A stretch of DNA of 64,000 bases from NCBI RefSeq assembly GCF_019222765.1, contig NZ_CP078145.1:806001-870000 (forward strand). Direction: 5' to 3'. Below are positions 1 to 6,759 of the stretch, piece after piece. The stretch is from Nocardia iowensis. Its GTDB lineage: Bacteria; Actinomycetota; Actinomycetes; Mycobacteriales; Mycobacteriaceae. The first letter of the stretch is position 1; each line of letters opens with the position of its first letter. The position numbers and the translations under genes were made by a program. Under the pieces are notes generated by a model. That model did no database searches and was not told where the DNA came from. It saw only the letters and a program-made list of their open reading frames with translations.

Positions 1-1
1 G

Positions 2-190
2 CGCGAATGGCTCGACGTGGACCACGCGCTGGTCGCGGATCTCCTGATCGGCCGCACCGTCGCCGACCTCGCGCAGCGGCTGGTGGCCAGGGAAACCGAA
101 CTCGGCACCCCCGACCGCCTGGCCGCCGTCGCCGAGCTCTACCTCGAGGTCGCCGCGATGAGTGATGACGAGGTGCTGGCCCAGATGTGA
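2..190 (+). CDS. C-terminal end of an unidentified protein (cut by window edge)
   Basis: An open frame enters from the left edge and stops with TGA. The visible 62 residues are acidic, Leu/Ala-rich and probably helical, ending in [10 protein letters not shown] see no motif that names the family. It runs in the same direction as the following SDR gene, 28 bases away, but that gene seems to have its own -10 box, so co-transcription is not required. Confidence 0.6.
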   Translation, partial: REWLDVDHALVADLLIGRTVADLAQRLVARETELGTPDRLAAVAELYLEVAAMSDDEVLAQM

Positions 191-218
191 GCCGGTATTT
201 CGGCTTAGACTCGCAGGT

Positions 219-1097
219 ATGAGCCGGTGGGACACCTCGAAATTGCCTGACCAGACCGGTCGCACGTTCATCGTGACCGGTGCGAACAGCGGACTGGGGG
301 CGGCCACGGTGCGCGCGCTGGCGGGAGCCGGTGCGCAGGTCGTGCTGGCCTGCCGGAACGTGGCCAAGGGCGAGCAGGTGGCCGCGCCGCTGGGCGAGCG
401 TGCGACGGTGCGGCAGCTGGACCTCGCGGATCTGGCCTCGGTGCGGGCCTTCGCCGAGGCGACGGACCGGGCCGACGTGCTGATCAACAACGCCGGTGTG
501 ATGGCGCTGCCGGAGCTGCGGACCGCCGACGGCTTCGAAATGCAGATCGGCACCAACCATCTCGGTCACTTCGCATTGACCGGCCTGCTGCTGGACAAGA
601 TTTCGGAGCGGATCGTCACCGTCGCCAGCGGCGCGCACACCATGGGGAAGATCGACCTCGACGACCTCAACTGGGAGCGGCGCAAGTACCAGCGCTGGGC
701 CGCCTACGGACAGGCGAAGCTGGCCAACCTGATGTTCGCCTACGAGTTGCAGCGCAAGTTGACCGCGGCGGGCTCATCGAAGCTCTCGGTCGCCGCCCAT
801 CCCGGCTACGCGTCGACCGAATTGCAGTCGCACACCGAGTCGATCCTGGACACGGTGATGCGGCTCGGCAATCAACTGATCGCGCAGAGTGCCGAAATGG
901 GCGCGCTGCCAACGCTGTACGCCGCGACCACGCAGGTCGAGCCGGGTGGCTACTACGGACCGACCAGCTGGCGCGGTCTGCGCGGCTATCCGGGTGTCTC
1001 GGGCTCGTCGAAGGCGTCGCGGGACGAGGGCGTCGCCCGCAAACTGTGGGAGCTGTCGGAGAAGCTGACCGGCGTCACCTACCACTTCACGAAGTAG
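219..1097 (+). CDS. Short-chain dehydrogenase/reductase (retinol dehydrogenase-like)
   Basis: A classical SDR oxidoreductase of 292 residues that should use NAD(P)(H). The Rossmann cofactor motif TGANSGLG is at residues 20-27 and NNAG at 90-93. The catalytic Ser is at 137, with Tyr163 and Lys167 in YGQAK. The long form resembles the retinol dehydrogenase/WW-domain oxidoreductase-like SDRs common in mycobacteria; the substrate cannot be told. I chose the inner ATG because TAGACT (206-211) lies 7 bases before it, the pattern of a leaderless transcript. An upstream in-frame start at 162 would add 19 residues that do not look like an SDR. Confidence 0.85.
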   Translation: MSRWDTSKLPDQTGRTFIVTGANSGLGAATVRALAGAGAQVVLACRNVAKGEQVAAPLGERATVRQLDLADLASVRAFAEATDRADVLINNAGVMALPELRTADGFEMQIGTNHLGHFALTGLLLDKISERIVTVASGAHTMGKIDLDDLNWERRKYQRWAAYGQAKLANLMFAYELQRKLTAAGSSKLSVAAHPGYASTELQSHTESILDTVMRLGNQLIAQSAEMGALPTLYAATTQVEPGGYYGPTSWRGLRGYPGVSGSSKASRDEGVARKLWELSEKLTGVTYHFTK

Positions 1098-1112
1098 GCC
1101 GCGCCTGCTGCG

Positions 1113-1742
1113 TCAGCCCAGGATGTGCAGGTCGTAGAACAACTGATACCGGCTCGGGTCGTCCGGCAGGAACCAGTGAAAGCCTTCCAACAAGAAGACC
1201 GACACCAGGTTGATCGCGAGCACGATGCCGAGGAACCACAGCGCGATCAGCCCGATGATCCGATGCGGCCTCGCCGGGATCGTCCGCGCGGCGGTGCTGT
1301 GCGAAAACGACAGCACCGCACCGACGGTCGCGATCGCGGCGACGAAAAGGATCAACGCCCAGACGTACAGGTGCAGCCCGAGCACCGGCGCACCGTAGCC
1401 GGGATCGCCGGGCAGGATGTGCAGCATGGTCTGCCGCCAGGAGGTGAATCCGCCTGCGACACAGCCGACTACGGCCAGGCCCCAGCCCATCGCGTAGTCG
1501 CGGGCGGCGACCGCTCCCGTCATGCCCTTGCGCACGATGACCGCGGCGCCGAGCGCGGCCAAGGCCATGAACATGCGCTGCACCATGCACAGCGGGCACG
1601 GATAGTCCCAGCTGCCGAACTGCACGCCGAGCCCGCCGCAGATCACCCCGGTCCAGCCGACCACGAAAATGACGGCAAGCCAGTACTGGAGCTGTCCGGC
1701 AACGGTTCCCGCCGCGCGGGCCGGCACGGCCTCGGTGGCCAT
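1113..1742 (-). CDS. DsbB-like disulfide bond formation membrane protein
   Basis: A membrane protein of 209 residues with several hydrophobic segments, of the DsbB type, which re-oxidises a periplasmic thiol oxidase and passes electrons to quinone. CPLC is at residues 49-52, in the context YPCPLCMVQR typical of DsbB. The second periplasmic cysteine pair of E. coli DsbB is not visible: the loop around PGDPGYGAP has no Cys. The start codon overlaps the stop of the upstream DUF5993 gene (TGATG), so the two are translationally coupled. It converges on the SDR gene with 15 bases between the stops. Confidence 0.75.
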   Translation of the reverse strand: MATEAVPARAAGTVAGQLQYWLAVIFVVGWTGVICGGLGVQFGSWDYPCPLCMVQRMFMALAALGAAVIVRKGMTGAVAARDYAMGWGLAVVGCVAGGFTSWRQTMLHILPGDPGYGAPVLGLHLYVWALILFVAAIATVGAVLSFSHSTAARTIPARPHRIIGLIALWFLGIVLAINLVSVFLLEGFHWFLPDDPSRYQLFYDLHILG

Positions 1743-1906
1743 CAGTAGTTCAATCCGAGGCCGAGACCGCTGGTGATGTGGTGGGCCATCAGCAGGATCG
1801 TCGCGATCAACAGCACCCACCAAGCGCCGAGCACCACCCGCCGGGAACGTTGCCCGCACAGGACGACCAAGACCGCGAGCAACCCGCCGAAGATGAGCGT
1901 GTCCAT
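1742..1906 (-). CDS. Small membrane protein, DUF5993-like
   Basis: A 54-residue protein with two hydrophobic segments (about residues 3-17 and 26-41), separated by a basic turn (QRSRR), and a short tail with a His pair. Size, layout and position directly upstream of a dsbB-like gene fit DUF5993 (family recalled, not searched). Its stop overlaps the next start by one base. A role as an accessory subunit of the DsbB-like protein is inference. Confidence 0.6.
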   Translation of the reverse strand: MDTLIFGGLLAVLVVLCGQRSRRVVLGAWWVLLIATILLMAHHITSGLGLGLNY

Positions 1907-2017
1907 AGCGGTCGGACATTACCTGGGGTGTTGCGACGCTCGCCCTGGACACGCCGCGCCCTGACCTGCACTGACGATCCCGCAGGGGAAGTGAGAGACA
2001 GGTCACTCCAACATTCG

Positions 2018-2044
2018 AGTCACACATCGGCGGTCCGTGTCGTC
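2018..2044 (+). promoter_or_regulatory. Candidate ECF41 sigma-factor promoter
   Basis: AGTCACA at 2018-2024, exactly 16 bases, then CGTC at 2041-2044. This matches the ECF41 consensus as I recall it (TGTCACA, N16, CGTC) in all but the first base. The next gene, 43 bases on, encodes a carboxymuconolactone decarboxylase/AhpD-like protein, the typical ECF41 target, and an ECF41-type sigma gene lies at 8007-8912. Confidence 0.65.
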
Positions 2045-2086
2045 CTCTCTGTGAACACACAGAACAACCACTTAGGAAGGCCCATC

Positions 2087-2557
2087 ATGGACGCCAGGAT
2101 CAACCTCTACGCCAACCCCGTCGCGGGCAGCTTCGTCAAGCGACTCACCATGGCTTCCAAGGTCATCAACGACTCCACCCTGCCCGCCGCCACCTACGAG
2201 CTGGTCAAGATTCGCGCCAGCCAGATCAACGGCTGCGGCTACTGCACCGACATGCACACCAAGGACGCCGCGCACGCGGGCGAAACCTCGGTGCGGCTCA
2301 ACCTGATCGCCGCCTGGCACGAGTCCACCGTCTTCACCGAGGCCGAGCGCGCCGCGCTCGCGCTGACCGAGGAGGCCACCCGGATCGGCGACGGCCGTGG
2401 TGTCAGTGACCAGGTGTGGCAGGAGGTGCGCAAGCACTACGACGACGACCAGACCGCAGCCCTGATCGCCGCCATCGCGATGATCAACGCCTGGAACCGG
2501 ATGAACGTCATCGCCCGCACTCCGGCCGGTGACTACGTGCCGGGTCAGTGGGGCTGA
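2087..2557 (+). CDS. Carboxymuconolactone decarboxylase family / AhpD-like protein
   Basis: A 156-residue AhpD-core protein. The redox motif CGYC is at residues 50-53, followed by His57 in DMHTKDA, as in alkylhydroperoxidase-like members. Proteins of this type act as thiol-dependent peroxidase or decarboxylase-like enzymes; the substrate is unknown. The ATG is preceded by AGGAAGG at 2074-2080. The candidate ECF41 promoter upstream links it to the sigma factor 5 kb away. ECF41 neighbourhoods classically contain carboxymuconolactone decarboxylases, oxidoreductases or epimerases. Confidence 0.85.
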   Translation: MDARINLYANPVAGSFVKRLTMASKVINDSTLPAATYELVKIRASQINGCGYCTDMHTKDAAHAGETSVRLNLIAAWHESTVFTEAERAALALTEEATRIGDGRGVSDQVWQEVRKHYDDDQTAALIAAIAMINAWNRMNVIARTPAGDYVPGQWG

Positions 2558-2675
2558 GATCACCACGTCAGCGATGCCTCGGGAGCGAACGACGTCATGC
2601 CGGGCGACCGGCATGACGGTCGGCGCGCACCGTGGCAGGCCGACCGGCCCGCGCTGTGGCATGCGGCACGGTCGA

Positions 2676-2704
2676 TTCATCGCTTGGTACATGCCTGGTA
2701 CAGT
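2676..2704 (+). promoter_or_regulatory. Promoter of the aroF leader
   Basis: TTCATC (2676-2681), 17 bases, TACAGT (2699-2704). Transcription would begin about 7 bases later, at the GTG of the leader peptide at 2712, so the leader mRNA may be leaderless. Confidence 0.45.
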
Positions 2705-2711
2705 CGCCGAC

Positions 2712-2783
2712 GTGCAGCGCGTGTATTTCTGGTTTAGCAAGCCGGCCCTGGGTGGGCTGGTCTGCGGCAACCGCCTGCGCTGA
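2712..2783 (+). CDS. Aromatic amino acid leader peptide upstream of DAHP synthase
   Basis: A 23-residue ORF whose codons 5-8 read Tyr-Phe-Trp-Phe (UAU UUC UGG UUU, 2724-2735). All three aromatic end-products of the pathway are sensed in a row, the signature of a ribosome-mediated attenuator. The GTG start sits 7 bases after a TACAGT -10 box; an in-frame ATG at 2691 would give 30 residues. The stop at 2781-2783 precedes the aroF start by 81 bases. Function is inferred from codon content, position and the alternative RNA hairpins that follow. Confidence 0.75.
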   Translation: MQRVYFWFSKPALGGLVCGNRLR

Positions 2784-2862
2784 CGACATTCCACCCCGAG
2801 CCGGATTGGACCGGCTCGACGGGTTTCACGTCCGTGGGTCGGCCGAAGAAAAGGAACCCACG
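2741..2862 (+). promoter_or_regulatory. Transcription attenuator with competing hairpins, aroF leader
   Basis: Segment 1 GCCGGCCC (2741-2748) pairs with segment 2 GGGCTGGT (2754-2761). Segment 3 CGAGCCGG (2797-2804) pairs perfectly with segment 4 CCGGCTCG (2811-2818), a GC-rich terminator-like hairpin. Segment 2 can instead pair with GACCGGCTC (2809-2817), which would break the 3:4 hairpin. A ribosome stalled at the aromatic codons would cover segment 1 and free segment 2. A further hairpin, CGTGGGT (2833-2839) with ACCCACG (2856-2862), holds the AAAAGGA ribosome-binding site in its loop. Pairings were done by eye; no energies were computed. Confidence 0.65.
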
Positions 2863-2864
2863 AC

Positions 2865-3956
2865 ATGACTACCGCAGCCGACGTCGACGCGCGGCACTCC
2901 GATCTCGATGATCAACGCACCTTGAGCGTGAGCCCGCTGCGCTCACCTGCCGAGGTGCGCCACGTGCACCCGATCACCGATCCGCTCGCGGATACGGTCC
3001 GTAAGGGTCGCGCGGCCACCGTCGACGTGCTGAACGGCGTCGACGACCGCCTGATGGTGATCGTCGGCCCGTGCTCGGTGCACGACCCGGCCGCCGCCCT
3101 CGACTACGCCCGCCGCCTGGCCGCCAAGGCCGCCGAGCTCGATGACCGGCTGCACGTGGTGATGCGGGTGTACTTCGAGAAGCCGCGCACCACCCTGGGC
3201 TGGAAGGGGCTGATCAACGATCCGCACCTGGACGGCTCCTTCGACGTCAACACCGGCCTCGGCTTCGGCCGCAAGCTGCTGGTCGACATCACCGCGCTCG
3301 GCCTGCCGGTGGCCTGCGAATTCCTCGACCCGATCACCCCGCAGTACATCGCCGACCTGGTCTCCTACGGCGCCATCGGCGCCCGCACCGCGGCCAGCCA
3401 GGTGCACCGCCAGCTGAGCAGCGCGCTATCTATGCCGGTCGGCATCAAGAACGGCACCGACGGCGATGTGCAGGTCGCCGTGGACGGTGTCCGTGCCGCG
3501 GCGGCCAGCCACGTCTTCCCCGGCACCGACCTGGACGGGCGCGCCGCGCTGATCCGCACCACCGGCAACCCCGACTGCCACGTCATTTTGCGCGGCGGCA
3601 CCGCTGGCCCGAACTACGACGCGGCGTCGGTCGCCGAGGCGTGCCTTCGGCTGGAGAAGGCCGGGCTGCCGCAGCGGCTCGTTGTCGACGCCAGCCACGG
3701 CAACAGCAACAAGGACCACAACAAGCAGGTCGATGTGGTCACCGACATCGCGACGCGGCTGGCCGCGAACGAACCCGGCGTCGTCGGCGTGATGCTGGAG
3801 AGCTTCCTCGTCGCGGGCAGGCAGGATCTCACCCTCGGCCACGCCGACGAACTCACTTACGGCCAGTCCATCACCGACGCCTGCCTGGACTGGGACACCA
3901 CCGCCCGTCAGCTCGACCGGCTGGCCGACGCGGTCCAGCGTCGTCGTAATCCCTGA
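2865..3956 (+). CDS. aroF: 3-deoxy-7-phosphoheptulonate (DAHP) synthase, class I
   Basis: Catalyses condensation of phosphoenolpyruvate with erythrose 4-phosphate, the committed step of aromatic amino acid synthesis. At 363 residues it matches the E. coli AroF/G/H-type class I enzyme: IVGPCSVHD (metal-ligand Cys70), the PEP-binding segment RVYFEKPRTTLGWKG near residues 101-115, and DASHGNSNKDHNKQ near the C-terminal metal/substrate site. An N-terminal extension of about 20 residues precedes the RSPAEV segment, where feedback inhibitors bind in this class. The AAAAGGA ribosome-binding site lies in a hairpin loop. Expression appears controlled by the aromatic leader peptide upstream. The symbol aroF versus aroG cannot be settled from sequence alone. 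Confidence 0.93.
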   Translation: MTTAADVDARHSDLDDQRTLSVSPLRSPAEVRHVHPITDPLADTVRKGRAATVDVLNGVDDRLMVIVGPCSVHDPAAALDYARRLAAKAAELDDRLHVVMRVYFEKPRTTLGWKGLINDPHLDGSFDVNTGLGFGRKLLVDITALGLPVACEFLDPITPQYIADLVSYGAIGARTAASQVHRQLSSALSMPVGIKNGTDGDVQVAVDGVRAAAASHVFPGTDLDGRAALIRTTGNPDCHVILRGGTAGPNYDAASVAEACLRLEKAGLPQRLVVDASHGNSNKDHNKQVDVVTDIATRLAANEPGVVGVMLESFLVAGRQDLTLGHADELTYGQSITDACLDWDTTARQLDRLADAVQRRRNP

Positions 3957-3968
3957 TCGCCGTTCCGG

Positions 3969-4009
3969 TTTCAGCTTCCCGCGCGGATGATCCGGGCGGG
4001 AGGCTGAAA
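3969..4009. terminator. Bidirectional terminator between aroF and methyltransferase gene
   Basis: TTTCAGCTTCCCGC (3969-3982) pairs with GCGGGAGGCTGAAA (3996-4009) with one G-U pair, around a 13-base loop. The A/T ends give a U-run on either strand, serving the two convergent genes. Confidence 0.85.
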
Positions 4010-4018
4010 ATGCGGGAG

Positions 4019-4558
4019 TTACCCGGGAGTGGCGACTACGCCGAGTAGGTCACCGGACGAGACGATTTCGACGGCGAATCCGGCTTCGGACAGGTATTCG
4101 TTCAGACGACCCGGGGCGGGCTTCGGGCTGGTGGCGGCCGCGGGGGTGCCGTAGCCGTAGAAGAGGTACAGCGTGCCGCCGGGTGCGAGCAATCGGCGGA
4201 TCAGTGCCAGTTCGGCGGTGGGACGCTTTGTCCAGAACACGTTGACGTTGACGGCCAGCATCTTGTCGAAACCCGCTGCGCCCGGCCCGATCCGGTCGAG
4301 TAGCCGCTGCGGGTCAAGGTCCGCCAGCTCGGCCTGCTCCAGGTGCAACTGTCCTGAATCGATCAGCGCGGCATGGCGTTTCGTGGCGCGGGCGATCGCG
4401 GTGGCGGAGCGGTCGACACCCACGACGAGCCCACCGTCCAGCTTTGCGGTCAGGTAGGCGATCGAATTACTCGACCCCGGACCGATTTCGAGGATTCGGT
4501 CGGTCGGCCGCACATCCATGATGTCGACCATCCAGGCGAACCGCTGGTCATCAACCAT
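4019..4558 (-). CDS. Class I SAM-dependent methyltransferase
   Basis: A 179-residue methyltransferase. The SAM-binding motif I is ILEIGPGSS (residues 22-30), followed by an acidic residue at the end of the next strand (VVGVDRS) and a motif-IV-like region AVNVNVFW. The C-terminal strand pair LLAPGGTLYLFYG is typical of motif VI. It is short, so it probably has only the core Rossmann fold with no extra substrate domain. The substrate is unknown. It converges on aroF across a shared terminator. Confidence 0.8.
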   Translation of the reverse strand: MVDDQRFAWMVDIMDVRPTDRILEIGPGSSNSIAYLTAKLDGGLVVGVDRSATAIARATKRHAALIDSGQLHLEQAELADLDPQRLLDRIGPGAAGFDKMLAVNVNVFWTKRPTAELALIRRLLAPGGTLYLFYGYGTPAAATSPKPAPGRLNEYLSEAGFAVEIVSSGDLLGVVATPG

Positions 4559-4668
4559 CCCCGCAATGTACGACGAACCCGGCGCGGTGTCCGCGCTATC
4601 GATCGACAGCAGGCTGCGCGTGAGGCCAGCAACCTGTAAGTGGACCGAGACGCGGCGACCCCGGGCGG

Positions 4669-5328
4669 GTGAGGATCGACAGCGTGATCGAGATGGCGGC
4701 GGTGCTCGGAGTAGCGGCCGTGGCGTTGGGAATGGTGCTGACGCCGGGGCCGAACATGATGTATCTGATTTCGCGGACCGTAGCGCAGGGGCGGCGGGCC
4801 GGGTTGGTGTCGCTCGGCGGTGTCGCCGCGGGGTTCGGGGTGTATCTGGTGGCAGCCGCGGTGGGGATCACCGCCGTGTTCGCGGTGGTGCCCGGTCTGT
4901 ATCTGGCAGTGAAGTTGGCAGGAGCCGCGTACCTGCTGTGGCTGGCCTGGCAGGCGTTACGTCCGGGCGGAGTGTCGGTCTTCGCGCCCGCCGCCATGCC
5001 CGCGGATCCCACCCGGCGACTGTTCATGATGGGGTTCGTCACCAACCTGCTGAATCCGAAGATCGCGATCATGTACATGGCACTGATCCCGCAGTTCGTC
5101 CAGCCCGACCACGGGCAAGTCTGGTTGCAGAGCCTCTGCCTCGGCGCGGTACAGATCGCCGTGGCGTTAACGGTGAACGGCCTGATCGTCCTCGGCGCGG
5201 GCAGCGTCACCTCCTTCCTCATCGGACGACCCCTCTGGCTCCGCGCCCAGCGCTACCTCATGGGCACCATGCTCGGCACCATCGCCGTCCTGGTCGCGAC
5301 GGATCGCGCCCGCCCAACCCCGGCCTGA
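4669..5328 (+). CDS. LysE/RhtB-family amino acid exporter
   Basis: A 219-residue inner-membrane exporter of the LysE superfamily. It shows the family signature TPGPNMMYLISRTVAQGRRAG in the first helix-loop and the second conserved segment FVTNLLNPKIAIMYMALIPQF in the middle, with about six hydrophobic segments. It probably exports an amino acid or a related compound. The GTG start gives a complete first helix; a second GTG lies five codons downstream. A second LysE-type gene lies at 12182-12820. Confidence 0.88.
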   Translation: MRIDSVIEMAAVLGVAAVALGMVLTPGPNMMYLISRTVAQGRRAGLVSLGGVAAGFGVYLVAAAVGITAVFAVVPGLYLAVKLAGAAYLLWLAWQALRPGGVSVFAPAAMPADPTRRLFMMGFVTNLLNPKIAIMYMALIPQFVQPDHGQVWLQSLCLGAVQIAVALTVNGLIVLGAGSVTSFLIGRPLWLRAQRYLMGTMLGTIAVLVATDRARPTPA

Positions 5329-5426
5329 GGCCGCGAGCGGCACACCACTGACGGGGCTACTCGGCGTTTGCCGCGGTCGTGTGCCAGTCACGGGCAGTTG
5401 ACAGCGGGTGTGCGACGGTTAGCGCC

Positions 5427-6125
5427 ATGGTGGATGGGGTTTGGGCTGCTCAGTTCGGGTCGGCGGTGGATGCGGTGCAGCGCGTCGGGGAGTTGTTCGG
5501 GGTGTTCGCGTTCGCGAGTTCGGGGGCGTTGCTCGCCGTGCGGCGGGATTTCGACATCTTCGGCATCGTGGTGCTTGCGTGCAGTACCGCGCTCGGTGGC
5601 GGCATCATCCGGGACCTGGTGATCGGTCGCACGCCGCCCGCGGCGTTCGTCGATCTCAGTTATCTGTGGACGGCTGTGCTTGCCGCGGTGATCATCTTCT
5701 TCTGGCATCCGCCCCGGCGGTTGACTCGCGGTCCGCTCGAGGTCGCCGACGCGTTCGGCCTCGGATTGTTTTGTGTGACAGGGACGGTCATTGCCTATTC
5801 GCGCGGGCTCGGTGCGCCCTCGGCGGCGTTGCTCGGCCTGGTCACCGCGATCGGCGGCGGGGTGATCCGGGACCTGCTCGGCGGTCAGACGCCGAATGTG
5901 CTTCGGCCCGACCAGATTTACGCGCTGCCCGCACTGGCGGGTGCCATCGCCACGGCGGCGCTGCTGCATTTCGGCGTCTACCAGGCGTGGACCGGGGCGC
6001 TGGCCGCGTCGGGTGCGATCGCCTTCCGATTGCTCGCGCTCCGTTTCGGTTGGCATGCGCCGCAAGCCCGCCGGTATTCCCGCACCCGCCCACCGGCCGA
6101 TCCGACACTGCCGCACCCGTCCTGA
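5427..6125 (+). CDS. TRIC-type cation channel family membrane protein (UPF0126/YadS-like)
   Basis: A 232-residue membrane protein built from two homologous halves. Each half has the diagnostic glycine motif: ALGGGIIRDLVIGRTP in the first and AIGGGVIRDLLGGQTP in the second. This is the signature of the prokaryotic TRIC (trimeric intracellular cation) channel family, which conducts monovalent cations. The ATG start follows a hydrophilic, unlikely upstream extension. The C-terminal tail is Pro/Arg rich. A hairpin terminator begins at the base after the stop. Confidence 0.88.
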   Translation: MVDGVWAAQFGSAVDAVQRVGELFGVFAFASSGALLAVRRDFDIFGIVVLACSTALGGGIIRDLVIGRTPPAAFVDLSYLWTAVLAAVIIFFWHPPRRLTRGPLEVADAFGLGLFCVTGTVIAYSRGLGAPSAALLGLVTAIGGGVIRDLLGGQTPNVLRPDQIYALPALAGAIATAALLHFGVYQAWTGALAASGAIAFRLLALRFGWHAPQARRYSRTRPPADPTLPHPS

Positions 6126-6153
6126 TCTCCCGCGCACGTGGGTACGCGGGAGA
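6126..6153. terminator. Terminator after the TRIC gene
   Basis: TCTCCCGCG (6126-6134) pairs perfectly with CGCGGGAGA (6145-6153) around a 10-base loop. It begins immediately after the stop codon and lies between convergent genes. Confidence 0.7.
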
Positions 6154-6170
6154 ACGGTGCGGCGTCGTGG

Positions 6171-6716
6171 CTAGTCCGCCAACTGGTATCGCAGCTGGGC
6201 GAACTGATTCATCTGCGCGACGTCGACGAGTTTCATTCGCGAGGACAGGATTCGGCGCGGCAGCACCGGCGCACCACTGCCCAGTGTCACCGGCGCGATG
6301 CTCGCGATGATCTCGTCGAGCAGCCGGGCATCCGCGAACTTGGCCGCCAGCTCGCCGCCGCCGAGAACCCAGATGTGCTGTTCGCCTGCGGCTTCCGCCA
6401 TTTCCTTGTGCACCGGCTCGACCGCGCCGGACACGAAGCGCAGATTTGCGCCAGGTATGGCGGGCAGCGTCCGATGGGTGAAGACCCAGCACGGGATGTT
6501 GCCGTAGCTCTTGTGCCAGTTCTCCGGCGGTTCGTTGGCCGCGATCCACTCGTAGGTGGTCGCTCCCATGCACATCGCGCCGACGCCGCTGATGAACTCG
6601 GCGATGGTGCGCTCGCTGGTGCCGTCGTCGTCGACCTCGAACAGCCAGCTGAGCGAGTTGTGCTCGTCCGCGATGTAGCCGTCGAGGCTGGTTGCCGTGA
6701 AGTATTGGGTAGCCAT
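6171..6716 (-). CDS. Dihydrofolate reductase-family protein (RibD C-terminal-like)
   Basis: A 181-residue member of the DHFR/RibD reductase fold. TATSLDGYIAD near the start is the family's N-terminal strand and loop. MGATTYEW and HIWVLGGGELAAKF (the NADPH-binding Gly-rich segment) follow, and the C-terminal APVTLGSGAPVLP loop is typical of RibD_C. The enzyme probably reduces a pterin-like or unrelated substrate; it is not classical FolA. I chose the ATG at 6716 over an upstream GTG. The gene is preceded by a nested palindrome at 6724-6749 that may be an operator. Confidence 0.82.
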   Translation of the reverse strand: MATQYFTATSLDGYIADEHNSLSWLFEVDDDGTSERTIAEFISGVGAMCMGATTYEWIAANEPPENWHKSYGNIPCWVFTHRTLPAIPGANLRFVSGAVEPVHKEMAEAAGEQHIWVLGGGELAAKFADARLLDEIIASIAPVTLGSGAPVLPRRILSSRMKLVDVAQMNQFAQLRYQLAD

Positions 6717-6723
6717 GGACACC

Positions 6724-6749
6724 ACCCTGTCAGCGAACCCTGACAGGGT
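6724..6749. promoter_or_regulatory. Nested palindrome, candidate operator of the DHFR-like gene
   Basis: A 10-bp perfect inverted repeat (ACCCTGTCAG at 6724-6733 with CTGACAGGGT at 6740-6749). Inside it lies a smaller palindrome, ACCCTG-A-CAGGGT (6737-6749). A TTGACA -35-like box on the minus strand (6751-6756) abuts it, so a repressor bound here would cover the promoter. The regulator is unknown. Confidence 0.5.
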
Positions 6750-6759
6750 ATGTCAAGTT

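Noticed and set aside
5339..5384. Terminator after the LysE gene
   Set aside because: GGCACAC and GTGTGCC can pair but with a loop of about 30 bases; too weak to call.
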